From Miscanthus floridulus (lineage: Eukaryota; Streptophyta; Magnoliopsida; Poales; Poaceae), in assembly GCF_019320115.1 (NCBI RefSeq), contig NC_089581.1:73706101-73770100 (forward strand): 64,000 nucleotides of DNA, read 5' to 3'. This document shows positions 47,201 through 57,953 of the stretch, piece by piece; position 1 is the stretch's first letter; every line of letters starts with the position of its first letter. The notes below the pieces were generated by a model. The model ran no database searches. It saw only the letters and a program-made list of their open reading frames with translations, and was not told the DNA's origin. Both the position numbers and the translations under genes were made by a program.

Positions 47201-47956
47201 GAAGGAGCAGGATGAGCTGCTACAGAAGGACGCCTAGACCTACCAATAGATCCTTGACCTTCTGGACAAGGTTGAGAAGGAAAGGGAGCTAAAGCTAGGG
47301 GCCGAGGAGAAGCTCGTGGCCCTAGAGAAGATGGTGAGTCTAGATGCCATGGTGATCGCATGGCTGTGCAAGGAGCAGGATGAGCTGCTCCAAACCATGG
47401 AGAGGCTTCGTTCGAAGCGTGGCGTGGCTCACGAGGAGCATGACCAGGCCCTCCAAGAGCGTGACCATGCCTGCCAAGAGCACGTTGACACATAGCAGAA
47501 GGTCGGCTCCCTCTAGGCCAAGCTTGAAAACACGACAACCCAGAAGCTAGAGGCCGAGAGCATCTCTGCCAAGCTGGCCATGGACCTCACCAAGGCGAGG
47601 AGGAATCTTTAGGCAGAGAGAGATGAGCTCGGTATCCTAAGCGTCGCCCTCAAAGTGGTCTACAACAACCTTGAGGTGGTGTGGTTGGAGGGGACCGCTC
47701 ACTCATGGCCCATGACGTCGAGATCCTAGCTCGGGTGCGCCAGCTCAAGAGGAATGCCCTTAGCGCTAGGGTTAATCAATCCTTCACGATTGCTTGTTCT
47801 CATTATGGGGATAGCATCGACCTAGAGACGATGAGCCATGGCTTTGCGCCTAGCTATGAAGCCCATGAGCTGAAGGAGATGGAGACGGTGGTGGATCCCC
47901 TTTTGCAGGACCTGGCGAACAGAATAGAGAGCATAGTTCTCCCATGGAGGGGTTAG
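44264..47956 (+). pseudogene. Antisense gene of element D, 'putative gypsy type transposon' (PF04195-like) protein, broken
   Basis: From ATG 44264 (MTTTTNHLGFLVS). The conserved core at 44430-44730 reads EEDLPSPPNGYIVSF, HEHGFVTLAQIFLQGLLHYY, MAAFITLCEGFMGINPHFVL and RYFFTII, which I recognise as the family annotated in plants as 'putative gypsy type transposon'. A charged coiled-coil stretch lies at 46930-47640. The C-terminus at 47740-47956 reads RVNQSFTIACSHYGDSIDL, MSHGFAPSYEAHELKEME and RIESIVLPWRG, ending at a TAG. Many stops and shifts occur, most visibly TAG at glutamine positions. Function is unknown. The gene is opposite in strand to the host element. Confidence 0.7.
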
Positions 47957-48158
47957 TTAGGTCAGGCAATCATTCATGTAACAAGCGAACAAGCTCCGAC
48001 CCCTCTGTACTATCCAAACAAACTTATCATTTTGTTTTATTTGATCGAATTTGTTTTTCCTCCCTTTTTATGTGTGAAAAGGGGTTCATGTGTTTTGACC
48101 CTTCTGTTTGTTAAGACCATAGGGCCTGAGGTGTAGGAGGGAAACTCTGATCACACTG
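47957..48158. other. 3' flank of the antisense gene in D, before element C
   Basis: Short stretch following the gene's stop, possibly its 3' untranslated region. It ends at the GTAAG target duplication (48159-48163). Confidence 0.5.
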
Positions 48159-48163
48159 GTAAG

Positions 48164-49888
48164 TGTCGACATGAAATTTTATCCCGCGCCGAGGACACGT
48201 GTAGCAAGCCAGAAGGGTCCGCTCGATGGAGCTAGAGATCCACCTAGCTTCAGCGCAGGGGTGGTCGATCCTACACACTCCTCCTATGATGTGCTACTCA
48301 ATTTGACCTGCAATTGATAAGGAGAGAAAGCTTATCAGTAATTAAGGGCGGAACATGCTGGTGTTGCCAAACAGTCCCGAATGTGCGGCTCTGAGAGTCT
48401 ATATGAAAGGAGATCGACTAAATAACCGATTCTAGCATATTCATAAGAATAAATCGGTTAAATCTCATGGGTTGTGTAAGAAGAATCAGTTATCATTCAG
48501 GATGAATATCATTTTTAGACAAATATTGGTCAATGGCAATAAGATATTAATAATAATTAGCTCATGCTAAGCCGATGACTGCAAGTAACCGAACTCCTTT
48601 ATAAAAGAAATGGCTCATCATCATTCAACCATTTAATAGAAATAAATCTAATGAACATATTAGATCTCATCTATCGATCTGACTAGTGGGGCATGAGGCA
48701 TAATCATGCAGGTCATAGAAACAACAATAGACTCGACGACCCTAACTTATTACTAATATCGGTGGGGCATGAGGCAGAATCATGTAGGCCATAATATAAT
48801 AATAAGATCATGGGGCTAACACATCTTTCAACCTATCGCTACTTCAATGATCTCGTGATGCAAACTATTCATGAAAGCGCTCGATATCGGCTAAAATAGC
48901 CGATTCAGGCATAGCGCATAGTTAAGGTCATGCCCTCTCAGGAACAGATCTACCAAATAACAATCCCCACTACACGGTGCTAATAGTGGGGTGTGAGGTA
49001 GAATCACACAGGCCATGATAACGGGCCATGGAACGGTTTTCGCTCACCAATAGATCTACTCAAGATTAAACATGCCTTAACCACATGCTATGCACGATCA
49101 AGATTGATGTAAAATAGCCGATAAAACATAACTCATCATTTAAAGTGCAGATTAGATCAGTTTAGATTAACAAATGATGGGTTAAAAAATGATATAATGC
49201 CGATCTAGATCAATCCCAATCGGGCGAAGTGATATTGCTGTAATTAAATAGATAATGGAAGTAATAAGCAATATTGATAACTTAATGAATCTATCCAAAG
49301 GAACGTCACCCTTAGATAGAGCCGATAACTTGACCTTAATCTAGTTTGAGTAGTGGAGGTCAACCGGATCGATGCAGCCGTACTTGAACTAGACAAGAGT
49401 CAATAACTAACTTATACCAAAGTCACAGTGGAGGTTGACCAGATCGATGCAGTCATAGTTGCTAAAGAACTCGCCGAGATCTACTCTACTCCTACTCCTA
49501 AAGGGTGGCCACAGCCAAAAAAAGTAAGTAACTTGTATTTGATTGATTGTGTGTCCTTTACATTAGCCAGGGTTTGATATTTATACCCAGGACCTATGCA
49601 TGACTCATGTCTAAGCACGACTCATCACAATTTTTGACCCTATAGAGAACATTCCAAACTTAAGATAACTTGGACTCTAATCTTTCCCTTTTTGTAGAGT
49701 CCAACATGCCTCGTCCTGGCTCCGATCATAGCCTTTGTCATTATCCGCTGGCGCTATCTGAAGAAAGTCGATTCCAATTTTGCATCTGAATCAGCTGGTT
49801 CTGATATGCACGCAATTGATTCCTTAATGACATGATCTTGGGAGCTTTTGAGTCCCTATGACTCTTCTTCCATATTTTGGTGTAAACA
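48164..49888 (-). repeat. 3' LTR of element C (1725 bp)
   Basis: Colinear with 36842-38634. The polypurine tract (minus CCCAAAATTAGGGGGCATG at 49889-49907) abuts its start. Confidence 0.9.
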
Positions 49889-50800
49889 CATGCCCCCTAA
49901 TTTTGGGATAAAAGTAATTTTATTCTAAAATTATCATGTCGGTGCCCCCGATAGGTCTGCAGTCATGGGTAAAGAATCTTGATCTGGGGTCTACTATTTG
50001 TCACCACCTATGTTAGCTCATGAGCCCCTGCTTCATAACTTTTGTGAGAGCATCATTACTTCATGGGCACTTGGATCAATCCTTCTAGGCCAGCTATAAA
50101 ATGTCTATCCGACCCTGGTGAGAGGACTTCAACAATTTAGCCACGTTTCTCTTCTATATGCCCCCTCGAGTGCTTCTGACTCCGTCAGACCCTCCATGGT
50201 CTATCTTTTTGACATGAAGATCTTGAGTGGTTAGAAGAATTCTTGTGCATAGGGTGATTGTGTCTCCCATCTTAGCACCTTGTCGAGCAAGAGAATAAGC
50301 TACTATGGTTAGAAGAATCCTTGTGATGTTGCTTGGGTCTTCTCTCCATGCTCGCAGAGCTGTTCTAGTGTTTGCAAGGGCTAAAATGTGTGGACACCTT
50401 CCCCTTGTTTGCTCATTCAAATGCCCATTGGGAAAGCCACAAGCTTCTTTCCAGTGGTTTCCCAGTCACCGAGAAATCCACTGGGCATCTGTTAGGTAGG
50501 CAGTTTTTCCCTTCTCTATTATAATTTTATTAGCGGGCCGATGTGATTTGATTTATGATGACTTTTGGCCCTGTTGGGATTCAAACTCCCTTCAATCCGA
50601 AGAAATCTTGGTGGGCTGATTGCTGGTCAACGTAAATCTTTTGTATCCATCCTCAATATTCTGCAACTTGGGGAAGCAATGAGCCCAAATCTGTTATCTC
50701 TTCGTTATCCTTTCCCTGAATTCCTAGAGCGTTGATCCGTTTCCGTACCTGATTTCAATTTCACACCCCTGGCGAAATCTATCTCTTTGCCTTCCTGGGC

Positions 50801-50808
50801 TATATATA
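50801..50808 (+). promoter_or_regulatory. TATA box of the antisense gene copy 1 in element C
   Basis: 'gggctatatatatgggcc', 100 bp before the ATG at 50901, matching position and flanks of the site in element A. Confidence 0.6.
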
Positions 50809-50900
50809 TGGGCCACGGCTAGGGATCGAAAAATAACTTGCTTCATCTCAAAGCTTCCATGTCCTTTGTGTAGTTCCTGCTCTTCCACAGGTTTGAGATC

Positions 50901-51279
50901 ATGGAGAACAGCAAGAAGTTTGTTGAGGAGGCCCTCAACTGACCTGCATCATCACGTCAGCACCTTCATCATTAGGAGGGTACAACTCATGGTGCCCCTA
51001 CTACCTCGGGGGATAGTTCTGGGGGTTTGCCTACACAACATCCCGAACCGTGTTAGGGAGGTCGCTTTGCATGGTGTCCACCATGGTGCCGCCATGGCAT
51101 TGGCTTCTGTGCAAGTCCATTCTGGCCACGAGCTTTGATTCCTTCCCCATGGTTTTCTAGCCGCGGCGCACCCTAGGGATTATGAATGCCTGATTAAGGA
51201 TTTCTTTAGTGCTGCCAACTCCGTAGCCTTTATCTCTTAGGCCAAAGATATAGTAGCCAAAGTGTTTTCCAGCCCATAG
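50901..51279 (+). pseudogene. Antisense accessory gene of element C, copy 1, internally deleted
   Basis: Start MENSKKFVEEALN then a stop, matching exon 1 of element A. Soon after comes the C-terminal part: REVALHGVHHGAAMALASVQ, VHSGHEL, and after another stop CLIKDFFSAANSVAF and AKDIVAKVFSSP, ending TAG at 51279. The middle of the gene is missing compared with copy 2. Confidence 0.6.
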
Positions 51280-51535
51280 TTTATAATAGGTGATATTAGC
51301 AAACAATTTCTCTGTCTTAAGTGATTTTTCCTTTTGTTTTGTACTTCATACTATATGCATCACTTTGTCTGTGTTTTCTTTGCTCCTATGGGTGATACAC
51401 ATTATACCAACTTTTACCCCTCTAGGTTTATCTTCGTACCAGAAGTGATACCCTTCTGGTATCGGCTATTAGAGCTGACAACCGAGCAAATTGGTTGTCA
51501 AGTATTAATCCAAATGTTAGGGTAATATATCTTCA
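51280..51535. other. 3' region of the antisense gene copy 1
   Basis: T-rich sequence with 'ggtatcggctattagagc', which recurs in altered form after copy 2 near 53525-53560, so it appears to be the accessory gene's 3' untranslated region. Confidence 0.45.
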
Positions 51536-51539
51536 AATA

Positions 51540-52010
51540 TCCCCCATTTGATTGCTCTGCCGAATTCTTCTTCTCTTCTCAATGTTTCCAAAATATAAGT
51601 ATTACTAGGTGCACAACGCTTGATCCGATAAGGTCCTTCTCAATTAGGTGACCACTTTGCTGGATTTGTTGTCCTTTGACCCGATCGGTAATTTTACTTT
51701 CCAGACCAAATCTCTCCTAGAGAATTGCTCATTCTTGACCTTTTAACTATAATACTCTACAATCCTCGGTTCATGGGCTTCAATGCTTTCCAAGAGCACA
51801 CAGTCAAAGGAAACTCAAGTCTTCTAAGTCATTCATCACCATATTCTTGTAGACTTTGGCTAACAAATCGCTCTGCAACATAATGTGCCTCGATCTAGTT
51901 TGAACTTCCAAAGGAGGGACTGTATTATGGTTATACACAAGTTCATAAGGTGACTCTATTAGCTCTTTTGCTCTTGGCCATCAAGGGTAATTCATCCCCA
52001 GCCCTCTATA
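51540..52010 (-). pseudogene. C-terminal tail of the element C polyprotein (integrase end), broken
   Basis: Minus-strand pieces in alternate frames: EVQTRSRHIMLQSDLLAKVY and MNDLEDLSFL (about 51900-51810), SKWSPN then EGPYRIKRCAPSNTYILETL and RRE (about 51665-51565). These are the familiar end of Tat-lineage polyproteins, after the integrase core. The catalytic integrase core is not present. Frame shifts and stops break it. Confidence 0.6.
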
Positions 52011-52511
52011 GAGTCTTGTCTCCCTTCTCCATTTTTAAAGATTAGGTCCTGAAGGTGACACAGGCTTCAGGGGAGTCTTTTGATCATGAAATTCTTTTGG
52101 CCAAGGGGAACTCGAACATGCATGAGGCTAAAGGATTGTCACAGTTGATTGATCACCTTTGTTCTAGCTAAAGAGTCAATTTTGAAAATAGCCAATTCTA
52201 GACTCTTGGTTTTAATCCTATCTAGGTCTAAAAACATGGCCTTTGTTAAGAGAACCCTTCGATCTTCTATCCTTAGTCATCCGACGTCGTATTCTCTTTG
52301 ACATTGGTGAAGTGGCGTTTCACCTTCTATTAACTATGGTTGCCTTTTGCGCATCCCGAGGCATTTGCCACATCGCTTCATGTCTTCAAATACCAGCCGA
52401 GGGTTTTGGCCTCAAACACATCTGCATCCGCAACTGTTCCTTTGCTCTCTTCTACCTACCGAAACCATGTAGCAGTTTTCTTCCTTCCTTTCATAGATCT
52501 AATCATCTCTC

Positions 52512-53347
52512 ATGGCCGACGAAGACAACTGAGGCAAGCATGTGGCGGAGGAGATCCCGGAGGAGGACATGCCGATGAACCAGCGTCTCCAATTCATGAG
52601 GTTAGATTGGCAATCTCTGTTCACGATGATGATCTGTTCTGACTCGCCTATAGGTTCATTGTGAATGACAGCCTCCATCCATTCTCTAGGACCAACAAAC
52701 CCACTGATGTTGCATCCTCTACGCAAACTTTGTCATCGGATTCTTCCAACTCATATAACGGCGATGATGCTAGGCGCTTCTTTCGAGAATGGAGGGCGGT
52801 CGAGGATCGCTATTCTGAGGTGATTCGGAACAACAACTACCTTGAGATTCATCTAGGGGTCCTCCAAGCGGCCCTTAATGCGGCTAAGGAGGAGGCCAGC
52901 GCCGTTTGAGCATGGCTAGCTGAATCTAACGCCGTGGTAGCAGGTAAGATGAGTTCTATGAACATTTCTATTCTAGTTTCATTGCCTTTGTCTTGATAGT
53001 CTTCTATAATTGCCAGCTCAAATGGTGTAGTTGGAGTCTCTCCAACTGGTAGTGAACGTGGCCGTAGTGTCCTCAATGCTTGGGGCTTCCTCATTGACGC
53101 TCGTCTCCAAGACATCTCGGCCCGCGTTTAGGAGATTGCCCTCCACGACGTTCGTCATGACGTGTCGGTGGCATTAACTGTGGTGCAGATCTAAACTGGG
53201 CATGATCTCTATGCCATGGAGGTTGGCTTTCTGATTAGTGATGGCCTTGAGGGACATGAGAACTTGATAGAAGAATTCACCATAGCAGCAGAGGCCATCA
53301 TGGACATCACATCTGCTCAGGATGTGGTGAACAATGTCTTTGACTAG
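52512..53347 (+). pseudogene. Antisense accessory gene of element C, copy 2, with an intron
   Basis: ATG 52512 (MADEDN, then a stop). Continues as DVASSTQTLSSDSSNSYN, FFREWRAVEDRYSEVIRNN and LGVLQAALNAAKEEASAV (to 52909), a likely coiled coil. A GT donor at 52944 and an AG acceptor ending at 53016 bound a 73-bp intron. Exon 2 reads VVGVSPTGSERGRSVLNAWG, FLIDARLQDISARV, ALHDVRHDVSVALTVVQI, YAMEVGFLISDGLEGHENLI and AEAIMDITSAQDVVNNVFD, ending TAG at 53347. Stops at CAG-, CAA- and CGA-like codons. It sits where reverse transcriptase would be expected, opposite in strand to pol. Function unknown. Confidence 0.6.
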
Positions 53348-54061
53348 ATTGTACTTAGGGGGAACCAATGAAACAAAGACTCCTCTTTCATGAATGTGCC
53401 TCAGTACAATGCCCTTGTGTATGACTATTTTCATTTTTTGTTTTTTCTCTATAGGCGATACATATCGTATCGGCTTTTATTGTCTTTGAAGATTTTCATT
53501 TTTTTTGATCTAGAGGCGATACCCTCCTAGTACCACCTATTAGAGCCAAGAACGAATCGGCTATCAAGTGTTGATCAGATGTTAGCATAACGCCCCTTTA
53601 AATATTTTGTCGTGAACTTTTCATATCAAAGGTCAAACGATTAATCAACCTAGGTCAAGCATCATATTAAGCGAAACAAAACTTCTTTAAGAAATCCATT
53701 AACTCTGAATCACACTTACAATTTGACTCAGCATCCACATACGTTGGCCTATACCCATCTCCAAGACTCAATGCTCATTCTTACTTTAATCCAATGGCTA
53801 ACGTGGAGCCATGACTTTTTATTAAAACAAGCTCTCAGAGCTGATCGCTTGCATCGGTTGTTGGCTTTCATTGTTGATCTTAATGAAGCCTCCTTCCCAT
53901 GACTTGTTAGAAAAACATTTGAAGTCTCCTAGTTCCTAAAAGACTAGATCGGCTGTTGCGATGCTCACGGACTTATCAACATGAACTAGTTCGACATCAT
54001 CTCCATGCCATTGAATCAAACACTAATGCATGGTTGATGGTATACAATAGTTCGCATGAAT
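53348..54061. other. Element C internal DNA between accessory copy 2 and protease
   Basis: The first part is the T-rich 3' region of copy 2; the rest shows no RT motif on either strand. The junction between accessory-gene sequence and pol sequence must lie here. Confidence 0.4.
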
Positions 54062-54610
54062 TCAATCATGACTGAGGAGCAAACTATATAACCCCTTTCC
54101 ATCGATGATGAAGAATGTGGTGAGCAGAGTCTTGCTCCTGATTGTTAGTTCAATGTTTATTGCCCCCTGGGTCTTAGACATGTTACCTCCAAAGTCCTTA
54201 ACCATCATGTCAGTCTCCATCAGATCTCCTGGTCCTTTGCCAAGCTTACGAAAAGTGGTGTAAGGCATGAGATTGATAGAAGCACCTCCGTCCACTAACA
54301 TCTTATTCATTGGCTTCCCATCAATAAGACCTTTCATATATAAAGCTTTTAAGTGCTGATGTTTGACTGGTTTGTCAAATATTGCTTGTTGTACAACCGT
54401 TAACTTGGCAACTATCTCCTCATACTCTGATTCATCAAAATCCGAATAAACTTCTTGATCTACCGGAGCTCTAAATTCTGATGGCAACAGAAAAGCCATT
54501 TGGATATTAGCCGATGGTTGCTTTCTATCGGTTGTTTGCTTGGTATGCCATACTTGAGGTTTATTGGATGTATGAGCCTGTTCCATCTCTTTATTCCTTA
54601 GGCGTTGCAC
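54062..54610 (-). pseudogene. Aspartic protease region of element C
   Basis: Retropepsin-type protease that would cut the Gag-Pol polyprotein. A 182-residue open piece has MLVDGGASINLMP as the catalytic motif (DGGAS), then FRKLGKGPGDL, MVKDFGG and ELTIRSKTLLTTFFI, ending near SLLLSHD. The catalytic aspartate is kept. The frame closes at 54062 with no RT following. This is one of the best preserved coding pieces of the element. Confidence 0.75.
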
Positions 54611-54614
54611 CCTT

Positions 54615-56225
54615 CTCTTCTGGCTTCTTGTTAAACCTCTTGGACACCATAGGCCTTTCTGCCAAACATATTTTCTTTTGTTGCCTTCTTCTTCATAACC
54701 AGCCCAGTCTTGGTCAACAGCTCATTTTCCAAGCCGATCATGAACACTTTTATTTTTAAGCGCCAATCCATGTCATTATTGATTGCTGCATTCTAGACAG
54801 TCATGTCTCATAGTCAACTTTAAACCTTCATTCTAGCAACGTCTAAAGAAAGGACAATTCCAATGTAATTTGACTTGTTTCCTTTCATACCTCTCTTCTT
54901 TTAGTTGGTGCTGGTATGCTTGATCTTTTAACCAATGCTGATAATCATTTTCCTTCTGCCGATGCCACTTATTCAATAGGATCCAAGATGTAATTCACGG
55001 CTTTGTCGCCCCATCTTTTGACGTCTCCCCCTGCTCGTATCGGCTCTTTTGCTCGGCATGACGTCTTCTAATCTTTCTGTACTCGTCAGTCGATATTTGC
55101 ATCTTGGGGTCGACTGTTCTAGCTTCTCTTGATTTGGTCGATGTTAGGACCTTAGATTTTCCTTTGATCAGTCTAGCATCAACCATATTCTCATCTCCTG
55201 GGAAAGGATTATCATCAACTTTTATTTTCTGAGCCATATCAAATTTGAGTCTCCCTTGCTGAATAGCCCTCTATACATGTTGCCAGAAAATTCTGCATTC
55301 ATTAGTGGAATAAGAAGTAGCATTATGGAACTTGTAGAACTCATTCTTCAACTAATTAGGGGGCAACATAACATGACCATCGGGTAGCTTGATTTGCCCC
55401 TTCTCAAGCAAGAAATCGAAGAGCTTGTCTGATTTGGTGACATCAAAGTCATAGCTCTCCATGACTCCTCTTCCCCAAGGATTTGGCACCATTACTGTCT
55501 TCTTGCCCCAATTCCATTCAGCTGCAGCAACCTCTTCTTCTTCATCTTCATACCATCATCGACTGAGTATGGATCATAAGCTTCAGCTACTGTGGTACTC
55601 TTTTGAAATCAGGTATCTCTATGCATACTTTGGAATTAGCTATTGAGCGCTACCACTCATTGAGCCAATTGATCCAAGTTGTCAAATTCTTGTCCTAGCT
55701 GCTTTTCTTTCCACATTAGCAGCATTCCTTGAATAGCTAAAGCAGCTAGTTGATCATCAGCCAAGTTTAAGGTGAAGCACAAGTTCCTAGTCTCTTGGAA
55801 CCTCTGAAGAAACTCAGTGCCCAATTCATTAGTCTTCTGCCTTATAGTTATCAGATCGGTAATCTTCTTTTCTCTAGTCCCAGTATAAAAATATGTATGA
55901 AACTTCTTCTCTAGGTTAGCCCAATTAGCAATGGAACTGACAAGGAGAAGAAATGAACTCGATGGGCATCCTCAACTGATGCTTCACCCAATTGTATAAG
56001 ATACCGACTGACATGTTCTATTGTGCTTGTACTATCTTGGCCAGTGAACTTAGTAAACTCTGAGAGCCTATAATTTGTGGGAAGAGCGACCAAATCATAC
56101 CATTCTGGATATGGGCGTTTGTTTGAAAAGGTCAGCTCTTTTGGCTTAAGACCAAACTAATTCTTCATCATCTCGGCCACCCTCAGCAGCAACTCATCAG
56201 CATTTGAATTTGGATTTCTCTGCAC
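54615..56225 (-). pseudogene. gag: gag region of element C, broken
   Basis: Minus-strand pieces: LVALPTNYRLSEFTKFTGQD and STIEHVSRYLIQLGEASVED and AHRVHFFSL (56095-55935) form the gag core typical of Tat-lineage elements. Further downstream are MAQKIKVDDNPFPGDEN and ISTDEYRKIRRRHAEQK (55237-55040), from the region between gag core and protease. Stops and frame shifts are frequent between them. The N-terminus of gag is missing because the truncated 5' LTR joins the element just upstream. Confidence 0.7.
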
Positions 56226-56577
56226 CTACTGACTCATATATGGATTGAAATCTTATGTGCCTTGATATCCTAGATTTGGCATCATGTGAAGGGCATTATA
56301 GTCTAATCCATAGTGATATCCTTGTGGAACCTTTATCTGTTGGGTCCTTTGCTGGCTTGCTGCTTGAAGTCTCTGATTATAGACATAAGGATCTAAATCT
56401 CTATGGATCCTTTGCATTGACGGTGCTATTTTTGAGTCAATGATGGTATGTGGCCTGATGTGCCAAAATTGATCACTTGGTTCTAACCTTGCCCCGCTAG
56501 CTGTTGCACATGTTGTACTAGCGGTCTAGGATTATACTGTATCTAATTCATAGTAGTTCCTCATAGCTATTCATAGC

Positions 56578-57948
56578 TGTTGCACATGTTATAAAAGAAA
56601 CAGTTCATCATCATTCAACCATTTAATAGAAATAAATCTAATGAACATATTAGATCTCATCTATCTCTCTGACCAATGGAACATGGGGCAGAATCATGCA
56701 GGCTATAGAAACAACAACAGACTCGATGACCCTAACTTATTACTAATATCAGTGGAGAATGAGGTAGAATCATGCAAGCCATAATACAATAATAAGATCA
56801 TAGGGCTAACCCATCTTTCAACCTATCGTTACTTCAATGATCTTGTGATATGAACTGTTCGTGAAAGCGCTTGATATCAGCTAAAACAGTCGATTCAGGC
56901 ATAGCGCACAGTTAAGGTCATGCCCTCTTAGGAACAGATCTACCAAATAACAATCCCCACTCCACAGCGCTAATAGTAGGGTGTGAGGTAGAATCACACC
57001 GGCCATGATAACATGCCATGGAATGGTTTTCACAAGCTAATAGATCTACTCAAGATTAAACATGCCTTAACCGCATGCTATGCATGATCAAGATTGATGT
57101 AAAACAGCCGATAAAACATAACTTATCATTTAAAGTGCATATTAGATCAGTTTAGATTAACAAACGATGGGTTAAAAAAGGATATAAGGCCGATCTAGAT
57201 CTATCCCAATCGGGCAAAGTGATATTGTTGTAATTAAATAGATAATGGAAGCAATAAGCAATATCGGTAACTTAATGAATCTATTCGAAGGAACGCCATC
57301 CTTAGATAGAGCCGATAACTTGACCTTAATCTAGTTCGAGCTGTGGAGGTCTACCAGATCAATGCAGGCGTACTTCAACTAGACAAGAGTCGATAACTAA
57401 CTTATAATAGAGTCGCAGTGGAGGTTGACCAGATCGATGCAGTTGTATGAACAGAGGTATAAGCCATGACGGTACTTACAGACAAGCAGTGGAGGTCGAC
57501 CAGATCGATGCAGCCATACTTGTTGAAGAACTCACCAAGATCTACTCTACTCCAACTGCTAAGGGGTGGCCAGAGCCAAAAAAGTTAGTAACTTGTATTT
57601 GATTGATTGTGTGTCCTTTACCATAGCTGGGGTTTGTTATTTATACTCGGGACCTACGCATGACTCCTGTCTAAGCACGACTCATCATAATTTTTGACCC
57701 TATAGAGAACATTCCTAATTTAAGATAACTTGGACTCTAATCTTTCCCTTTTTGTAGAGTCCAACATGCCTCGTCCTAGCGCCGATCATAGCCTCTATCA
57801 TTATCCGCGAGCGCTATCTAAAGAAAGCCGATTCTAGTTTTGCATCTAAATCAGTTGGTTCCGATCTACACGCAATTGATTCCTTAATGACATGATCTTG
57901 GGAGCTTTTGATTCCCTATGACTCTTCTTCTAAATTTTGGTGTAAACA
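56578..57948 (-). repeat. 5' LTR of element C, truncated (about 1371 bp)
   Basis: Matches 48598-49888 but lacks the counterpart of 48164-48597. Homology begins at 'ttataaaagaaa' on the plus strand, directly after gag-region sequence. Confidence 0.85.
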
Positions 57949-57953
57949 GTAAG

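Larger units (their letters stand above)
48164..57948 (-). mobile_element. Tat-type Ty3/gypsy retrotransposon C, rearranged (9.79 kb)
   Basis: Ends TGTCGACA (48164) and GGTGTAAACA (57948), flanked by the perfect duplication GTAAG (48159-48163 and 57949-57953). Minus-strand order: truncated 5' LTR (57948-56578), gag, protease, a plus-strand copy of the accessory gene, the tail of integrase, a second plus-strand copy of the accessory gene, polypurine tract, and complete 3' LTR (49888-48164). Reverse transcriptase, RNase H and most of integrase are missing. Same family as element A. Confidence 0.9.

Noticed and set aside
44264..47956. Reading element D as a plus-strand retrotransposon because its long gene is on the plus strand
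   Set aside because: The purine-rich tract next to the LTR and the matching layout in A and C indicate a minus-strand element with an antisense gene.
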